Assembly (NCBI RefSeq): GCF_944391105.1
Contig: NZ_CALXSK010000009.1
Coordinates: 18,441 to 82,440 of the forward strand
From: an uncultured Victivallis sp.
Lineage (GTDB): Bacteria > Verrucomicrobiota > Lentisphaeria > Victivallales > Victivallaceae
DNA: 64,000 nt
Reading direction: 5' to 3'
Part shown: in pieces, positions 32,323 to 41,917 of the stretch
Layout of the letters: the number at the start of each line of letters is the position of its first letter
How positions within the stretch are numbered: position 1 is the stretch's first letter
Notes under the pieces: generated by a model
Database searches by the model: none
What the model saw: only the letters and a program-made list of their open reading frames with translations
What the model was told of the DNA's origin: nothing
Made by a program: the position numbers and the translations under genes

Positions 32323-34158
32323 ATGTGCGGAATCATCGGGTACACCGGCAGCCGGGAAGCGGCGCCGATCCTGCTGGACGGGCTCAAGCGCTTGGAATAT
32401 CGCGGATACGACTCCGCGGGAATGGCTCTGGTCGGAGCTGGAATGCTTTCTGAAATCAAAGAGGTCGGCAAGGTCGCGCGCCTGGAGGCTGCTTTTTCTG
32501 CCGCGGCCGGGATCGACGGCTCCGCCGTCTGCGGGATTGCACACACGCGGTGGGCGACTCATGGTGTGCCGTCTGCGGTCAATGCGCATCCGCATTGTGA
32601 CGAGCGGTACGAGTTTGCGATTGTCCACAACGGCATCGTCGAAAACCACCATGAGCTGCGGGCGCATCTGTTGAAGAAAGGATATCATTTCCGCTCGGAG
32701 ACCGACTCGGAAGTGATCGTGCATCTGATTGCCGAGGCCTATGAGGGGGATCTTCTGGCGGCGACGGCTGCGGCGGTTCGCCAGCTTTCGGGAACTTATG
32801 GAATCGCGGTGGTTTCGAGCCGGCATCCCGGGCTCATTGTTGCGGCGCGCAAGGGCAGTCCGCTGGTGATCGGGCTGGGTGAGGGGGAGAACCTGATCGC
32901 CAGCGACATCGCCGCGCTGCTTGCGCACACGCGCAAAGTCATTTACCTCAACGACGGAGACATTGCCGCAATCCGGCCGGACTCGATCGATCTGCGGGAT
33001 GTCTCGAATGTTCCGGTCGAGCGCGAGGTCGCGAAGATCGACTGGGATGCGGCTGCGGCGGAAAAGGGAAACTATCCGCATTTCATGCTCAAGGAGATCT
33101 TCGAGCAGCCCGAGACGGTCGAGAACGCAATCCGCGGCCGGATCAGCCTTGAGATGGGCAATGCGATTTTGAACGGGCTGGAGCTTTCGCCGCGCGATCT
33201 GGCGCAGATTTCGCGGATCGTGATTGCCGGGTGCGGCAGCAGCATGCACGCGGGTATGGTCGGGGAGTATTATTTCGAGGACATTGCCGGAATCTCGACT
33301 TCCGTCGAACAGGCTGCGGAGTTCCGCTATCGCAATCCGATCATCGAACCGAACACGCTGGTTATTCCGATCAGTCAGTCCGGCGAGACGGCCGACACGA
33401 TCGCGGCGGTTCGCGAGGCGGTCGGCAAGGGGGCGCTGGTCACGGCGCTCTGCAACGTGGTCGGGTCAACGATTGCCCGGGAGGCGGGGAGGGGGGTCTA
33501 CCTCCATGCGGGGCCCGAGATCAGCGTTGCGTCGACGAAGGCGTTTTCGAGCCAGGTGGCGGTGCTGCTGCTGATGGCGCTGCTGCTCGGTCGGAACCGG
33601 CGGCTCAGCCGCAGCGAAGGCTGTGAACTTGCGCGCGAGATCGAGCAGACGCCGGAACTGATTCGAAGTGTGCTTGCACAGGCGGAAAAGATTCGGGAGA
33701 TTGCAAAGCGATACGCCGGGTTTGACGACTTTTTCTACATCGGGCGCGGCTGCCTCTATCCGACGGCGCTTGAAGGGGCTTTGAAACTCAAGGAGATCAG
33801 TTACGTTCATGCCGAAGGGTATCACGCCGCGGAGCTCAAACACGGGCCGATCGCGCTGCTTGACGAGCGGCATCCGGTTCTGGCGTTGGCGAACGACATT
33901 CCGGGGCGGGACAAGATTCTCGGGAATATTCAGGAGTGCCGGGCGCGGCGCGCCCCGGTTGCGGCGGTTGCGACGGTCGGCGACCGTGAGGTGGAGACGT
34001 TGACCGATGATGTGATTTTCGTTCCGGCGTGCTCGCGTTTCATCGCGCCGTTGCCGACGGCGGTGGCGCTTCAGTTGTTCGCCTATTATATCGCGGTGGA
34101 ACGGGGTTGTGAGATCGACCAGCCGCGGAATCTTGCAAAGAGTGTAACGGTGGAATAA
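32323..34158 (+). CDS. glmS: Glucosamine-6-phosphate synthase (glutamine-hydrolysing)
   Basis: Makes glucosamine 6-phosphate from fructose 6-phosphate and glutamine, the entry to peptidoglycan and LPS amino sugars. 611 residues. The N-terminal class II glutaminase begins MCGIIGYTG with nucleophile C2 and has the THGVPSAVNAHPH region; two SIS domains follow (SQSGETADTIAAVREA near 350, and the second with YHAAELKHGPIALLDE). The end RNLAKSVTVE is canonical. AGGAG sits 9 bases before the ATG. Only 14 bases precede it, so no glmS ribozyme is possible here. Confidence 0.97.
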   Translation: MCGIIGYTGSREAAPILLDGLKRLEYRGYDSAGMALVGAGMLSEIKEVGKVARLEAAFSAAAGIDGSAVCGIAHTRWATHGVPSAVNAHPHCDERYEFAIVHNGIVENHHELRAHLLKKGYHFRSETDSEVIVHLIAEAYEGDLLAATAAAVRQLSGTYGIAVVSSRHPGLIVAARKGSPLVIGLGEGENLIASDIAALLAHTRKVIYLNDGDIAAIRPDSIDLRDVSNVPVEREVAKIDWDAAAAEKGNYPHFMLKEIFEQPETVENAIRGRISLEMGNAILNGLELSPRDLAQISRIVIAGCGSSMHAGMVGEYYFEDIAGISTSVEQAAEFRYRNPIIEPNTLVIPISQSGETADTIAAVREAVGKGALVTALCNVVGSTIAREAGRGVYLHAGPEISVASTKAFSSQVAVLLLMALLLGRNRRLSRSEGCELAREIEQTPELIRSVLAQAEKIREIAKRYAGFDDFFYIGRGCLYPTALEGALKLKEISYVHAEGYHAAELKHGPIALLDERHPVLALANDIPGRDKILGNIQECRARRAPVAAVATVGDREVETLTDDVIFVPACSRFIAPLPTAVALQLFAYYIAVERGCEIDQPRNLAKSVTVE

Positions 34159-34160
34159 TC

Positions 34161-35456
34161 ATGTTTCGTTTTTTCTACAATCTTTTCATGCCGATCGGCT
34201 TTTTGTTTTATGTGCCGGGATTGTATCTGAAATACCGGAATCGTCCGGGTTGGAAGGATACGTTTTCCGAGCGGTTCGGCTGTTTTTCGCCGGAGCGGGT
34301 TCGGGAGCTCGAAGCATACCACGGTGCGATCTGGATTCATGCCGTGAGCGTCGGAGAGGCGGTGGTGGCGCTGTCGCTGCTGCGTTCCTGGCGGGCCGCG
34401 CATCCGGAGCGGAAGTTCATCGTCTCTACGACGACCACGACGGGGCAGGAGCTGGTTCGCAACCAGGCGCCGGAGAATACGGCGGTGATTTTCTGCCCGA
34501 TCGATTTTCTCTGGATGGTTCGGAAAACGCTGAAGATTCTGCAGCCGTCGATGCTGGTGATTTTCGAGACGGAGATCTGGCCGAACCTCGTGGCCGAGAC
34601 GCGCCGGCGGGGAATCCCGGTCACGCTGGTGAACGGACGCATGTCGGACCACTCGGTGCGGGGATACCGCAAGATCCGCTTCTTTTTCGGGCCTCTGCTG
34701 CGGATGTTCGATCTGATTTCGGTGCAGACGGATGCGGATGCGGAGCGGTTTCGTTCGGTCTCGCCTGAGGCGAACGTGGTCGTTGTCGGGAATCTGAAGT
34801 TCGACCAGAAGGCGCCCGCCGACCTGCCGGATGCGGGTTATGAGACATGTTTCGGTCCTGGAAAGCATCTGATTTTGCTGGCGGCCTCCACGCATCCGGG
34901 CGAAGAGGAGCTTGTTGCCGAGACTTTTCTGCGGTTGCGCAAAGAGATTCCGGACCTGAAGCTCGTGCTGGTTCCGCGTCATGTCGAACGGGCGGATGAT
35001 ATTGCCGCGATGCTTAAAAAGCTCGGATTGAGTTTTGTCCGCCGCAGTGCGGGGGGCGTCGACGGAGAATCGGTTGACGTGCTGCTGGCGGATACGACCG
35101 GAGAGATGCTGAAGCTCATGAACGGTGCGGATCTTGTGATCATGGGCAAGAGTCTCGCGGGCCACGACGAGGGGCACAACCTCATTGAGCCGGCATTGCT
35201 CGGCAAGCCGATCGTGACCGGGCATGTGCTGCGCAATTTCCGTTTCATCCTGAAGGTGCTTCTGCAGGAGAACGCGGTTGCGACCGTGACAGGGGACGGG
35301 GAGCTTTACGGGCAGCTGCACCGGCTTCTGACCGATGAGACGCTGCGGCGCGAACTCGGCGAGCGGGCGGGCAGGGCGATCCGCCGCCACGCCGGAGCCG
35401 CCGACCGTACGATCGAGTCGCTTGAAAAGCTGCTCGCGGAAAACAGTGGGAAATGA
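34161..35456 (+). CDS. waaA: 3-deoxy-D-manno-octulosonic acid (Kdo) transferase
   Basis: Adds Kdo to lipid A precursor at the inner face of the inner membrane. 431 residues; an N-terminal membrane anchor ([20 protein letters not shown]), then GT-B glycosyltransferase domains. Landmarks: [29 protein letters not shown] (catalytic glutamate), [17 protein letters not shown], and late [27 protein letters not shown]. Two bases after glmS. Its presence implies an LPS-bearing outer membrane. Whether it adds one or several Kdo units cannot be told from sequence. Confidence 0.95.
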   Translation: MFRFFYNLFMPIGFLFYVPGLYLKYRNRPGWKDTFSERFGCFSPERVRELEAYHGAIWIHAVSVGEAVVALSLLRSWRAAHPERKFIVSTTTTTGQELVRNQAPENTAVIFCPIDFLWMVRKTLKILQPSMLVIFETEIWPNLVAETRRRGIPVTLVNGRMSDHSVRGYRKIRFFFGPLLRMFDLISVQTDADAERFRSVSPEANVVVVGNLKFDQKAPADLPDAGYETCFGPGKHLILLAASTHPGEEELVAETFLRLRKEIPDLKLVLVPRHVERADDIAAMLKKLGLSFVRRSAGGVDGESVDVLLADTTGEMLKLMNGADLVIMGKSLAGHDEGHNLIEPALLGKPIVTGHVLRNFRFILKVLLQENAVATVTGDGELYGQLHRLLTDETLRRELGERAGRAIRRHAGAADRTIESLEKLLAENSGK

Positions 35457-35515
35457 TTGAGACGGCGCGGAATCGGCGTTCCGCCCGAATGGAGTCGATA
35501 CAAGAAGGAGTTGCG

Positions 35516-36814
35516 ATGGATACGATGACCCAGCCGGCGCAGGCGAAGGCCGGAATCATCACGGAGGCAATGCGGCGCGTTGCGGAACAGGAACAGCTTC
35601 CGGCGGAGCAGATCCGCGAGGGGGTTGCAGCGGGGACGATCGTCATTCCCGCGAACATCAACCACAGAAATTTGAATCCGATCGGCATCGGACGGATTTT
35701 GAAAACCAAGATCAATGCGAACATCGGGAACTCTTCGGTGGCGAGCTGTCCGCGCCAGGAGCTCGAAAAGCTTGAGTATTCGGTGAAATTCGGTGCCGAC
35801 ACGGTCATGGACCTGAGCACGGGCGGGAACATCAACGAGATTCGACGGTCGATCATCGGGCACAGCCCGATTCCGGTCGGAACGGTTCCGCTTTACGAGG
35901 TGCTCGCCCGCTGCGGCACGGTAGAGAACATGACCGAGGAGCTGATTTTGCAGGTCATGGAGGAGCAGGCGGAACAGGGAGTCGACTATATGACGATCCA
36001 CGCCGGGCTGCTGCGGGCGCAAATTCCGGCCGCGAAGAAGCGGCTGCTGCGCATTGTGAGCCGCGGAGGATCGATCCTCGCGGCGTGGATGAGCCGGTTT
36101 GAGAAAGAGAATCCGTTCTACACGGCATTCGACCGGATCCTTGAGATCTGCCGCCGTTACGACGTGACGCTCTCTCTTGGAGACGGCATGCGTCCCGGGT
36201 GTCTCGCTGATGCGAGCGACGAGGCGCAGTTCGCGGAGCTCGATGTGCTCGGCGAACTCGTCCGGCGCTGCCGCGCTGCCGACGTGCAGGCGATGGTGGA
36301 AGGGCCGGGCCACATCCCGTTCAACGAGGTGGCGATGAATATGAAGCGCGAACAGGAGCGGTGTGATGACGCGCCGTTCTACGTGCTCGGCCCGGTGGTG
36401 ATCGACTGCGCGCCGGGATATGACCACATCACGAGTGCGATCGGTGCGACGATGGCGGCTTATTCCGGGGCGGCGATGCTCTGCTATGTGACGCCGAAGG
36501 AGCATCTCGGATTGCCGAATGCCCGGGATGTGCGCGACGGCGTGATCGCCTACAAGATCGCGGCGCACGCGGCGGATGTTGCGCTCGGCAAGCCGGGGGC
36601 CCGCGACCGTGACGATGCGATCAGCCGGGCGAGGGCGGAGTTCGACTGGGAGAAACAGTTCGAGCTTGCGCTCGATCCGGAGAAGGCCAGGGAACTTCGC
36701 GCCGAAGCGCTGGCCGAACGCGATCTGCCGCCCGATCACGGCCACGGCGATGAGCGTTTCTGCACGATGTGCGGACCGAACTTCTGTTCGATCCGGATCA
36801 GCAAGGGGTTGTGA
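35516..36814 (+). CDS. thiC: Phosphomethylpyrimidine synthase
   Basis: Radical SAM enzyme converting aminoimidazole ribotide to the thiamine pyrimidine HMP-P. 432 residues, the short form lacking the N-terminal extension of E. coli ThiC. The C-terminal iron-sulfur motif is intact: C416-x2-C419-x4-C424 (CTMCGPNFC). Other landmarks: [18 protein letters not shown], the NIGNSS segment, [10 protein letters not shown], and [20 protein letters not shown]. The ATG with AAGGAG upstream is preferred; 21 more codons upstream overlap waaA. There is no TPP riboswitch in the 59 bases before it. Confidence 0.96.
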   Translation: MDTMTQPAQAKAGIITEAMRRVAEQEQLPAEQIREGVAAGTIVIPANINHRNLNPIGIGRILKTKINANIGNSSVASCPRQELEKLEYSVKFGADTVMDLSTGGNINEIRRSIIGHSPIPVGTVPLYEVLARCGTVENMTEELILQVMEEQAEQGVDYMTIHAGLLRAQIPAAKKRLLRIVSRGGSILAAWMSRFEKENPFYTAFDRILEICRRYDVTLSLGDGMRPGCLADASDEAQFAELDVLGELVRRCRAADVQAMVEGPGHIPFNEVAMNMKREQERCDDAPFYVLGPVVIDCAPGYDHITSAIGATMAAYSGAAMLCYVTPKEHLGLPNARDVRDGVIAYKIAAHAADVALGKPGARDRDDAISRARAEFDWEKQFELALDPEKARELRAEALAERDLPPDHGHGDERFCTMCGPNFCSIRISKGL

Positions 36815-36849
36815 GCGATGAGAAGCCGGCGGGGAGTTCCCGGCCGGTT

Positions 36850-37164
36850 TCAGTCCATGTGGAATATCTCGGTCAGCGGGGTGAATACCGGGGAGTTGTC
36901 CGGATGGACCTCCATCAGGTCGCGGTTGAAAGCCCACCACCGCTTGACGATATCGAGTTCGCCCATCCGGTCGGCGGTGTTGTCCGGGGTGAGGCGGCGG
37001 AACGCGAAGAGCGTGAGGGTCTCTTCGTCGAAGAAGATGGTATAGTCCGATATGCCGCAGTCGGAATGGGCCTTGACGAGTTCCGGCCAGATTTCGTTAT
37101 GGCGTTTGCGGTATTCGTCGATGCAGCCGGGTTTGAGTTTCATTTTGAATGCGTCGCGGATCAT
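36850..37164 (-). CDS. rhaM: L-rhamnose mutarotase
   Basis: Interconverts anomers of L-rhamnose. 104 residues, the exact family length, with FKMKLKPGCIDEYRKRHNEI at the start, a His at 21-22, and RWWAFNRDLMEVHPDNSP near the end. The ATG has AAAGGAG with normal spacing; 22 codons upstream are not used. It stands alone: no other rhamnose genes are in the window. It converges with thiC (35 bases between). Confidence 0.93.
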   Translation of the reverse strand: MIRDAFKMKLKPGCIDEYRKRHNEIWPELVKAHSDCGISDYTIFFDEETLTLFAFRRLTPDNTADRMGELDIVKRWWAFNRDLMEVHPDNSPVFTPLTEIFHMD

Positions 37165-37216
37165 GATGCGGGTCTCCTTTTTGGTGTTAATGTGGCACGG
37201 AAACGGAAAATTGCAA

Positions 37217-37240
37217 GCGTGAGAATTCATGTTTTCACGC
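37217..37240. promoter_or_regulatory. Inverted repeat GCGTGA/TCACGC in the rhaM divergent region
   Basis: Two 6-base arms separated by 12 bases lie between the starts of rhaM (minus) and the unknown gene at 37275 (plus). It could be an operator or simply a hairpin; no factor can be named. Confidence 0.3.
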
Positions 37241-37274
37241 CGGTTCGGCGGGAACGGTTTATTGCGGAGAGAAA

Positions 37275-38306
37275 ATGCTGAATTTAGCCCGAAACATCCT
37301 TGCGCTGCTCGGCAGCAGCGAAGAGGAGCTGCGGAGGCGGCTCCGCGGGGCGGACCCTGCGTTCCCGTTCGAGCCTGATTCCGTCCATAAGCTCGGAATG
37401 AGCGCAGTTCTGACGGGGGGAGCCCCCGGAGATCGACGGCTGCTTGTGGTGGCGGATTGCAGAAAACGGCTGCCGGATGGATTCGAAGGGGAGCGGTTCG
37501 CGCTCGACGACGGTGGCGTGCTGTTGAACGGAGAGTTCTCCGCGGCCAACGCGGCCGCGCTGCGACGCCACTTCCCGTGGTGTGCGCCGAAACAGGTTCC
37601 GGAAACGGGCCGGAGTGCGGGGTTCGAACTTGGCGATGATGCGGGGAAACGGCTCGACGTTGTACGGAAAGCGGGCTGGTTTCCGGTGGTTTCCGGGAAG
37701 GCGGATGAGGTGGTTTTCCTCATGTTCACGGCCGATTTTCGAAGTGGATACGCGGTGAACGGCGGGGTTGCATCGACTCCGGTGGAGGCGGAACGGATCT
37801 TCCGGTCCGGAGCGACACTGGCGGTGTTGCGTCCCTGCGGCGCTTCCGGCCAGGAGGAGGAGTACGCCGGGAAACGGTTTGTGCTCGGTTCCGAAGTTGT
37901 GGTGTTCGACGCGGAGACGGCGGCGCACTGCTGCGCCTCCTGCGGCGGACTTGCGGATTTTGCCGCGAAAGCGGGGGGAGGGGAACGGCGATGCTCTCTC
38001 GGAATCGCGCTCGACGCGGGCGGGGAGCCGACCCGGCCCGGGGAACATCTGTTTGTCGTAAGAGAGATGCGGAAACGCAACGTGGAGTTTGCGATTCTGT
38101 TTCTGCGCTGGCCGGAGGAGCCGGCGGCGTTTGCCGCATTGCTGCGCCGTCATTGCGCGATAGCCCGTACCTTCGGCGGATACCGGATTTCGATTCCGGC
38201 GGAAATGCTTCACGCTGTCCGCGAGACGGAGGCTGATCTCGTGCATCTGGAGTTTGGTACGGATTTTACGAACCATTTCCACGGTTCGGGCTTGAAAGAA
38301 ACGTAA
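37275..38306 (+). CDS. Conserved-looking protein of unknown function
   Basis: 343 residues with no domain I recognise. No signal peptide or membrane segment. It opens with a short helix (MLNLARNILALLGSSEEEL), then alternates hydrophobic strands (RRLLVVADCRK, DEVVFLMFTADFRSGYAVNG), has a small cysteine cluster (HCCASCGG) and ends with RETEADLVHLEFGTDFTNHF. GGAGAG precedes the ATG. Codon use matches neighbours. It is divergent from rhaM and followed by yajC, whose promoter overlaps its last codons. A sugar-related role is suggested only by position. Confidence 0.6.
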   Translation: MLNLARNILALLGSSEEELRRRLRGADPAFPFEPDSVHKLGMSAVLTGGAPGDRRLLVVADCRKRLPDGFEGERFALDDGGVLLNGEFSAANAAALRRHFPWCAPKQVPETGRSAGFELGDDAGKRLDVVRKAGWFPVVSGKADEVVFLMFTADFRSGYAVNGGVASTPVEAERIFRSGATLAVLRPCGASGQEEEYAGKRFVLGSEVVVFDAETAAHCCASCGGLADFAAKAGGGERRCSLGIALDAGGEPTRPGEHLFVVREMRKRNVEFAILFLRWPEEPAAFAALLRRHCAIARTFGGYRISIPAEMLHAVRETEADLVHLEFGTDFTNHFHGSGLKET

Positions 38307-38319
38307 ATGGATGTAATAT
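38292..38319 (+). promoter_or_regulatory. Promoter of yajC-secDF
   Basis: TTGAAA, 16 bases, TAATAT; the -35 is within the end of the upstream gene. The start point is about 40 bases before yajC. Confidence 0.6.
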
Positions 38320-38364
38320 TAGAGGATAAACGCATTTTCAACAACAACCTTGTAAGGAGAAAAC

Positions 38365-38823
38365 ATGAGTTTGAATTTCATCATGGCCGACGCCGCCGCC
38401 CCGAATACCATCACCATCGGACCCGGAGCCCCGCAGGGAGCGGGCAACGCTGCGCAGCAGTCGGCGGCGCAGGTCGGGCAGGCTGTCCAGCAGGTTGCCG
38501 AGCCGGTGCAGCAGAAGCCTGCCGAACAGCAGAGCGTGCCGATCTGGGGGAACCCGATCATTCTGATGCTCATCGTGCTCGGCGTGATGTTCTTCTTCAC
38601 GTTCCGCTCTCAGAAGAAGCAGCAGCAGAAGCGTCAGCAGATGCTTGACACCATCGCGAAGGGGACGCGCGTCATGCTGAACACCGGCATGTTCGGCACG
38701 GTTGTCGAGGTTCGCGAGAAGAGCTACATGGTGGAAATCGCCGACAAGGTCGTTGTGGAAGTGATCAAGAACGGCGTGGCCGAGCCGGTCACTGAAACCG
38801 CCGCCCCGGCCGAGAAAAAATAA
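38365..38823 (+). CDS. yajC: Preprotein translocase subunit YajC
   Basis: Single-pass partner of SecDF. 152 residues: an unusually long, Gln/Ala-rich N-terminal part (about residues 8-60), one membrane helix (PIILMLIVLGVMFFFTF, 64-80), then the basic stretch SQKKQQQKRQQM and the conserved domain IAKGTRVMLNTGMFGTVVEV. The typical protein is about 110 residues, so the N-terminal extension is the only oddity. AAGGAG lies 9 bases before the ATG. secDF follows 24 bases downstream. Confidence 0.95.
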   Translation: MSLNFIMADAAAPNTITIGPGAPQGAGNAAQQSAAQVGQAVQQVAEPVQQKPAEQQSVPIWGNPIILMLIVLGVMFFFTFRSQKKQQQKRQQMLDTIAKGTRVMLNTGMFGTVVEVREKSYMVEIADKVVVEVIKNGVAEPVTETAAPAEKK

Positions 38824-38847
38824 TACACGGAAACAGGACGAACGGGA

Positions 38848-41484
38848 ATGAACAAGAGACCGTTGATTTTGCGGACGCTCATCGTGCTGGTGGTCGTGGG
38901 GGTGTTCGTCTCCGCGATTCACCCGTTGTTCGAGCGGGATTATTATGAAACGTTCCTCGGGCTGCTGGTCAAGCCGGCGGATCCGGAAGAGGCGAAGAAA
39001 GTTCAGGCGGATGCCGAGAAACTCGTGAAAGAGGCGGAGGCGCTGCGCAAAGCCGATCCGAATCTCTTCCAGTCGCAGGCGCTGCTGAAAGCCGCCGATG
39101 ATTCCGGCGTGGATCTGACCAAAATGGTCAAGGGCAGTGATCTGGAAGACAACCGCGACGTGATGAGCGTGATCCGCAAGCATGCGTCGAGTTCGATCCG
39201 TCTGGGACTCGATCTGAACGGCGGTGTGGAGTTTATCCTCCAGCTTGTGCCGGACGAGGATCTCAGCAAGGAGCTTGGCGGAGAGCAGACTGAGGCGGAG
39301 AAGCAGAGTGCGGCGGAACGGCAGACCAACTTCGACCGCTATCGTGACATTGCCATTGAGACGCTTCGCAAGCGTCTTGAGGGGCAGAAGATCTTCGAGG
39401 CGGAGATCGCTCCGAGCGGTGACTCGTACGTTTCTCTGCGCGCGCCGGTCGTGGCGAAGGATGAGAAGGTCAAGCTCATGAACCTCATCAAGATGAGTGC
39501 GAAACTGAACTTCCGCATGGTGCATGAGAACAACGCACAGCTCGTGAGCGGCATCACGCCGGAGAACGAGAAGAACTTTGTTCCGCCGTTCGGTTACGAA
39601 CTTATGAAAACCAGTGAGTTCCGTCCCGGACAGGCGCCGCTCGTGACCTATTACGTGGTTGAAAAGATGCCGAAGATGACCGGCAAGGACATCGTCAGCG
39701 CCCATGCGAACAAGGATCAGTTCGGGCAGCGGATGATCATGCTGGCGTTCAACTCGCGCGGCGCTGCGCAGTTCGCCGAAGTGACCCGGGAGAACATCGG
39801 CCGCTCGATGGCGATCGTGCTCGACGGCCAGCTCTACTGCGCGCCGCGGATCAACGACGCGATCACGGGCGGCAGCGCCCAGATCACCGGCCGCTTCTCG
39901 GAGGAGGAGTGCAAGAGCATCGCCGATGCGCTGGTTTCCGGCAGCTTCCCGTTCCAGATCAAGATCGACGCGGTGTTCGACACCGACCCGAAACTTGGGG
40001 CCGCGAATGTTGCGAACGGCATCTGGGTGGGCGTGATTTCGCTGCTGGCCGTGGCGGTATTCATGTGCATCTACTATCGGCTTTCCGGATTTATCGCGGT
40101 GTGCGCGCTCGCGCTCAACATCGTGCTTGTGCTCGGTGCGCTTGCGGCGTTCAACGCGACGCTGACGCTGCCCGGTATTGCGGGTATCGTGCTGACGATC
40201 GGTATGGCGGTCGACGCGAACGTGCTGGTGTTCGAGCGAATCCGCGAGGAGCTTGCCGCCGGCAAAAATCTGCGGACGGCGGTCGATCTCGGCTACAGCC
40301 GGGCGTTTTCGGCGGTGTTCGATGCGAACATCACGACGCTGATCACCGCGATCATTCTGATGTACGTCGGCACGGGCGCGGTCAAGGGATTTGCCGTAAC
40401 GCTGTCGATCGGTATTCTTTCGAGCTTGTTCACGGCGCTCTTCGTGACGCGGCTGATCTTCGACTACCTCTTCGCCTACACAAAACTTCAGAAACTCACG
40501 ATGATGCAGTTCTTCAAGAATGCGCATTACAACTTCCGGGCGATGCGCGGAAAGGTGTTTGCGTTCTCGGGGATTCTGATCGTCGCTTCGTTTGTGCTCT
40601 TTGCGGTGCTCGGGCGCGGGATGCTCGGGATCGACTTCACCGGCGGTACGCAGGTGTCGTTCAACTATGTCGAGCAGATTCCGCAGGAGCAGATCGAAAA
40701 GGCGCTCGCCGCCGCGGGATATGAGGGGACAGTCACCTACAAATACAATGCGATCGACGGTGCGCAGGAGATGGAGATTCTCGTGCGCGGCGATCAGACC
40801 GGGCGGATCGACTCCACGGCCAGCCCGAAAGATCTTCTGTTGAAGCTGCTGAACGAGAAGTTCCCGCAGGCGCAGTTCTCAGGCGGGCTCGAATCGAGCG
40901 TCGGCGGTCTGATCGGCCGGGAGTTCACCAAGGCGGCGTTCATCGCGATCGGGCTCTCGATCATCGGCATCGGGATCTATATTTCGCTGCGGTACGAGTT
41001 CACCTATGCGCTGTCGAGTATTCTCGCGCTGGCGCATGACGTGATCATCTCGCTGGGGATCTTCCTTGCGACGGGGCGGACGGTGTCGCTGACGGTGGTG
41101 GCCGCGCTGCTGACCGTGATCGGCTATTCGATCAACGATACGGTGGTCATCTTCGACCGCATCCGCGAGAACCGGAATCTCGGGACGTGCAAGACGTTCG
41201 ACGAGAATGTGAATCTCTCGGTCAACCAGACGTTGAACCGGACGATTCTGACGAGCTTGACCACATTCATCGTGGTGTTCGTGCTGTTCCTCGGAGCGGG
41301 TGCGGCGATCAACGACTTTGTGCTCATCATGATGCTCGGCATCGTGATCGGCACCTACTCGTCGATCTACATCTCGCCGCAGCTGGTTTCGCTGTGGCAT
41401 GCGAAAGAATCCTCCGCGAACAACAACAATGTGAAGGCGGAGAAAAAGACCGGGCCGGAAAAAGCGGCCGGGGAGAGCAGATAA
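38848..41484 (+). CDS. secDF: Fused protein translocase SecDF
   Basis: Uses proton motive force to complete protein export through SecYEG. 878 residues with SecD and SecF in one chain. SecD: first membrane helix near 7-27, a large periplasmic P1 domain (about 60-370, with SIRLGLDLNGGVEFILQLVP and SGSFPFQIKI), then five helices including GMAVDANVLVFERIREEL with the functional Asp. SecF: from about 560, with GIDFTGGTQVSFNY and the helix motif INDTVVIFDRIREN. Between residues 28 and 110 there is a charged helical insertion with no counterpart that I recall. A terminator follows the stop. Confidence 0.97.
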   Translation: MNKRPLILRTLIVLVVVGVFVSAIHPLFERDYYETFLGLLVKPADPEEAKKVQADAEKLVKEAEALRKADPNLFQSQALLKAADDSGVDLTKMVKGSDLEDNRDVMSVIRKHASSSIRLGLDLNGGVEFILQLVPDEDLSKELGGEQTEAEKQSAAERQTNFDRYRDIAIETLRKRLEGQKIFEAEIAPSGDSYVSLRAPVVAKDEKVKLMNLIKMSAKLNFRMVHENNAQLVSGITPENEKNFVPPFGYELMKTSEFRPGQAPLVTYYVVEKMPKMTGKDIVSAHANKDQFGQRMIMLAFNSRGAAQFAEVTRENIGRSMAIVLDGQLYCAPRINDAITGGSAQITGRFSEEECKSIADALVSGSFPFQIKIDAVFDTDPKLGAANVANGIWVGVISLLAVAVFMCIYYRLSGFIAVCALALNIVLVLGALAAFNATLTLPGIAGIVLTIGMAVDANVLVFERIREELAAGKNLRTAVDLGYSRAFSAVFDANITTLITAIILMYVGTGAVKGFAVTLSIGILSSLFTALFVTRLIFDYLFAYTKLQKLTMMQFFKNAHYNFRAMRGKVFAFSGILIVASFVLFAVLGRGMLGIDFTGGTQVSFNYVEQIPQEQIEKALAAAGYEGTVTYKYNAIDGAQEMEILVRGDQTGRIDSTASPKDLLLKLLNEKFPQAQFSGGLESSVGGLIGREFTKAAFIAIGLSIIGIGIYISLRYEFTYALSSILALAHDVIISLGIFLATGRTVSLTVVAALLTVIGYSINDTVVIFDRIRENRNLGTCKTFDENVNLSVNQTLNRTILTSLTTFIVVFVLFLGAGAAINDFVLIMMLGIVIGTYSSIYISPQLVSLWHAKESSANNNNVKAEKKTGPEKAAGESR

Positions 41485-41507
41485 TCCGATTGAAATTCGG
41501 ATGGAGC

Positions 41508-41541
41508 AGCCGGCTTGTTTCAGAACCAGGCCGGCTTTTTT
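41508..41541 (+). terminator. Intrinsic terminator after secDF
   Basis: AGCCGGC and GCCGGCT (7 bp) around a 15-base loop, then six T. It ends 36 bases before ybaB, whose own promoter was not found. Confidence 0.85.
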
Positions 41542-41577
41542 GATGAAACGGAAGAAGAAGGAAAAGGTTGTAACGAT

Positions 41578-41901
41578 ATGTTCGGTAATCTGGGCGAACT
41601 TGCGAAAATGATGTCCAAGGCGAAGGACATCCAGGCGAATCTGAAGAAATTCAAGGAGGAGATGCCGACGATGGAGTTCTCCGCGTCGAGTCCCGGCTGC
41701 CAGGTGCGGGTGACGGTGACGGGGGATTTCCGGGTGAAGGAGGTCAGTCTCTCCGACGAGGCGCTGAAGGATCGCGCCGCGCTCGAAGAGCAGATTCTGG
41801 TCGCGACGAATTCGGCGCTCGCGGCGGCGAAGGCGACCGCGCAGGAGAAGATGAATGAGGTGACCGGCGGACTTGGCGTCAATCTGCCGGGAATTTTCTG
41901 A
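41578..41901 (+). CDS. ybaB: YbaB/EbfC family nucleoid-associated protein
   Basis: 107 residues, usual size; dimeric DNA-binding tweezers protein. Starts FGNLGELAKMMSKAKDIQ and keeps the family core (VTVTGDFRVKEVSLSDEALK) and the glycine-rich end MNEVTGGLGVNLPG. The ATG has GGAAAAGG upstream; the open frame before it covers the terminator. It precedes recR by 16 bases, the classic ybaB-recR order. Confidence 0.95.
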   Translation: MFGNLGELAKMMSKAKDIQANLKKFKEEMPTMEFSASSPGCQVRVTVTGDFRVKEVSLSDEALKDRAALEEQILVATNSALAAAKATAQEKMNEVTGGLGVNLPGIF

Positions 41902-41917
41902 CGGAGAGACGTTGACG

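Noticed and set aside
38338..40527. Minus-strand open frame of 729 codons across yajC and secDF
   Set aside because: Composition is His/Arg-rich shadow sequence; the plus strand encodes intact YajC and SecDF. The same reasoning applies to frames at 3207-4577, 48060-50030 and 57222-59549.
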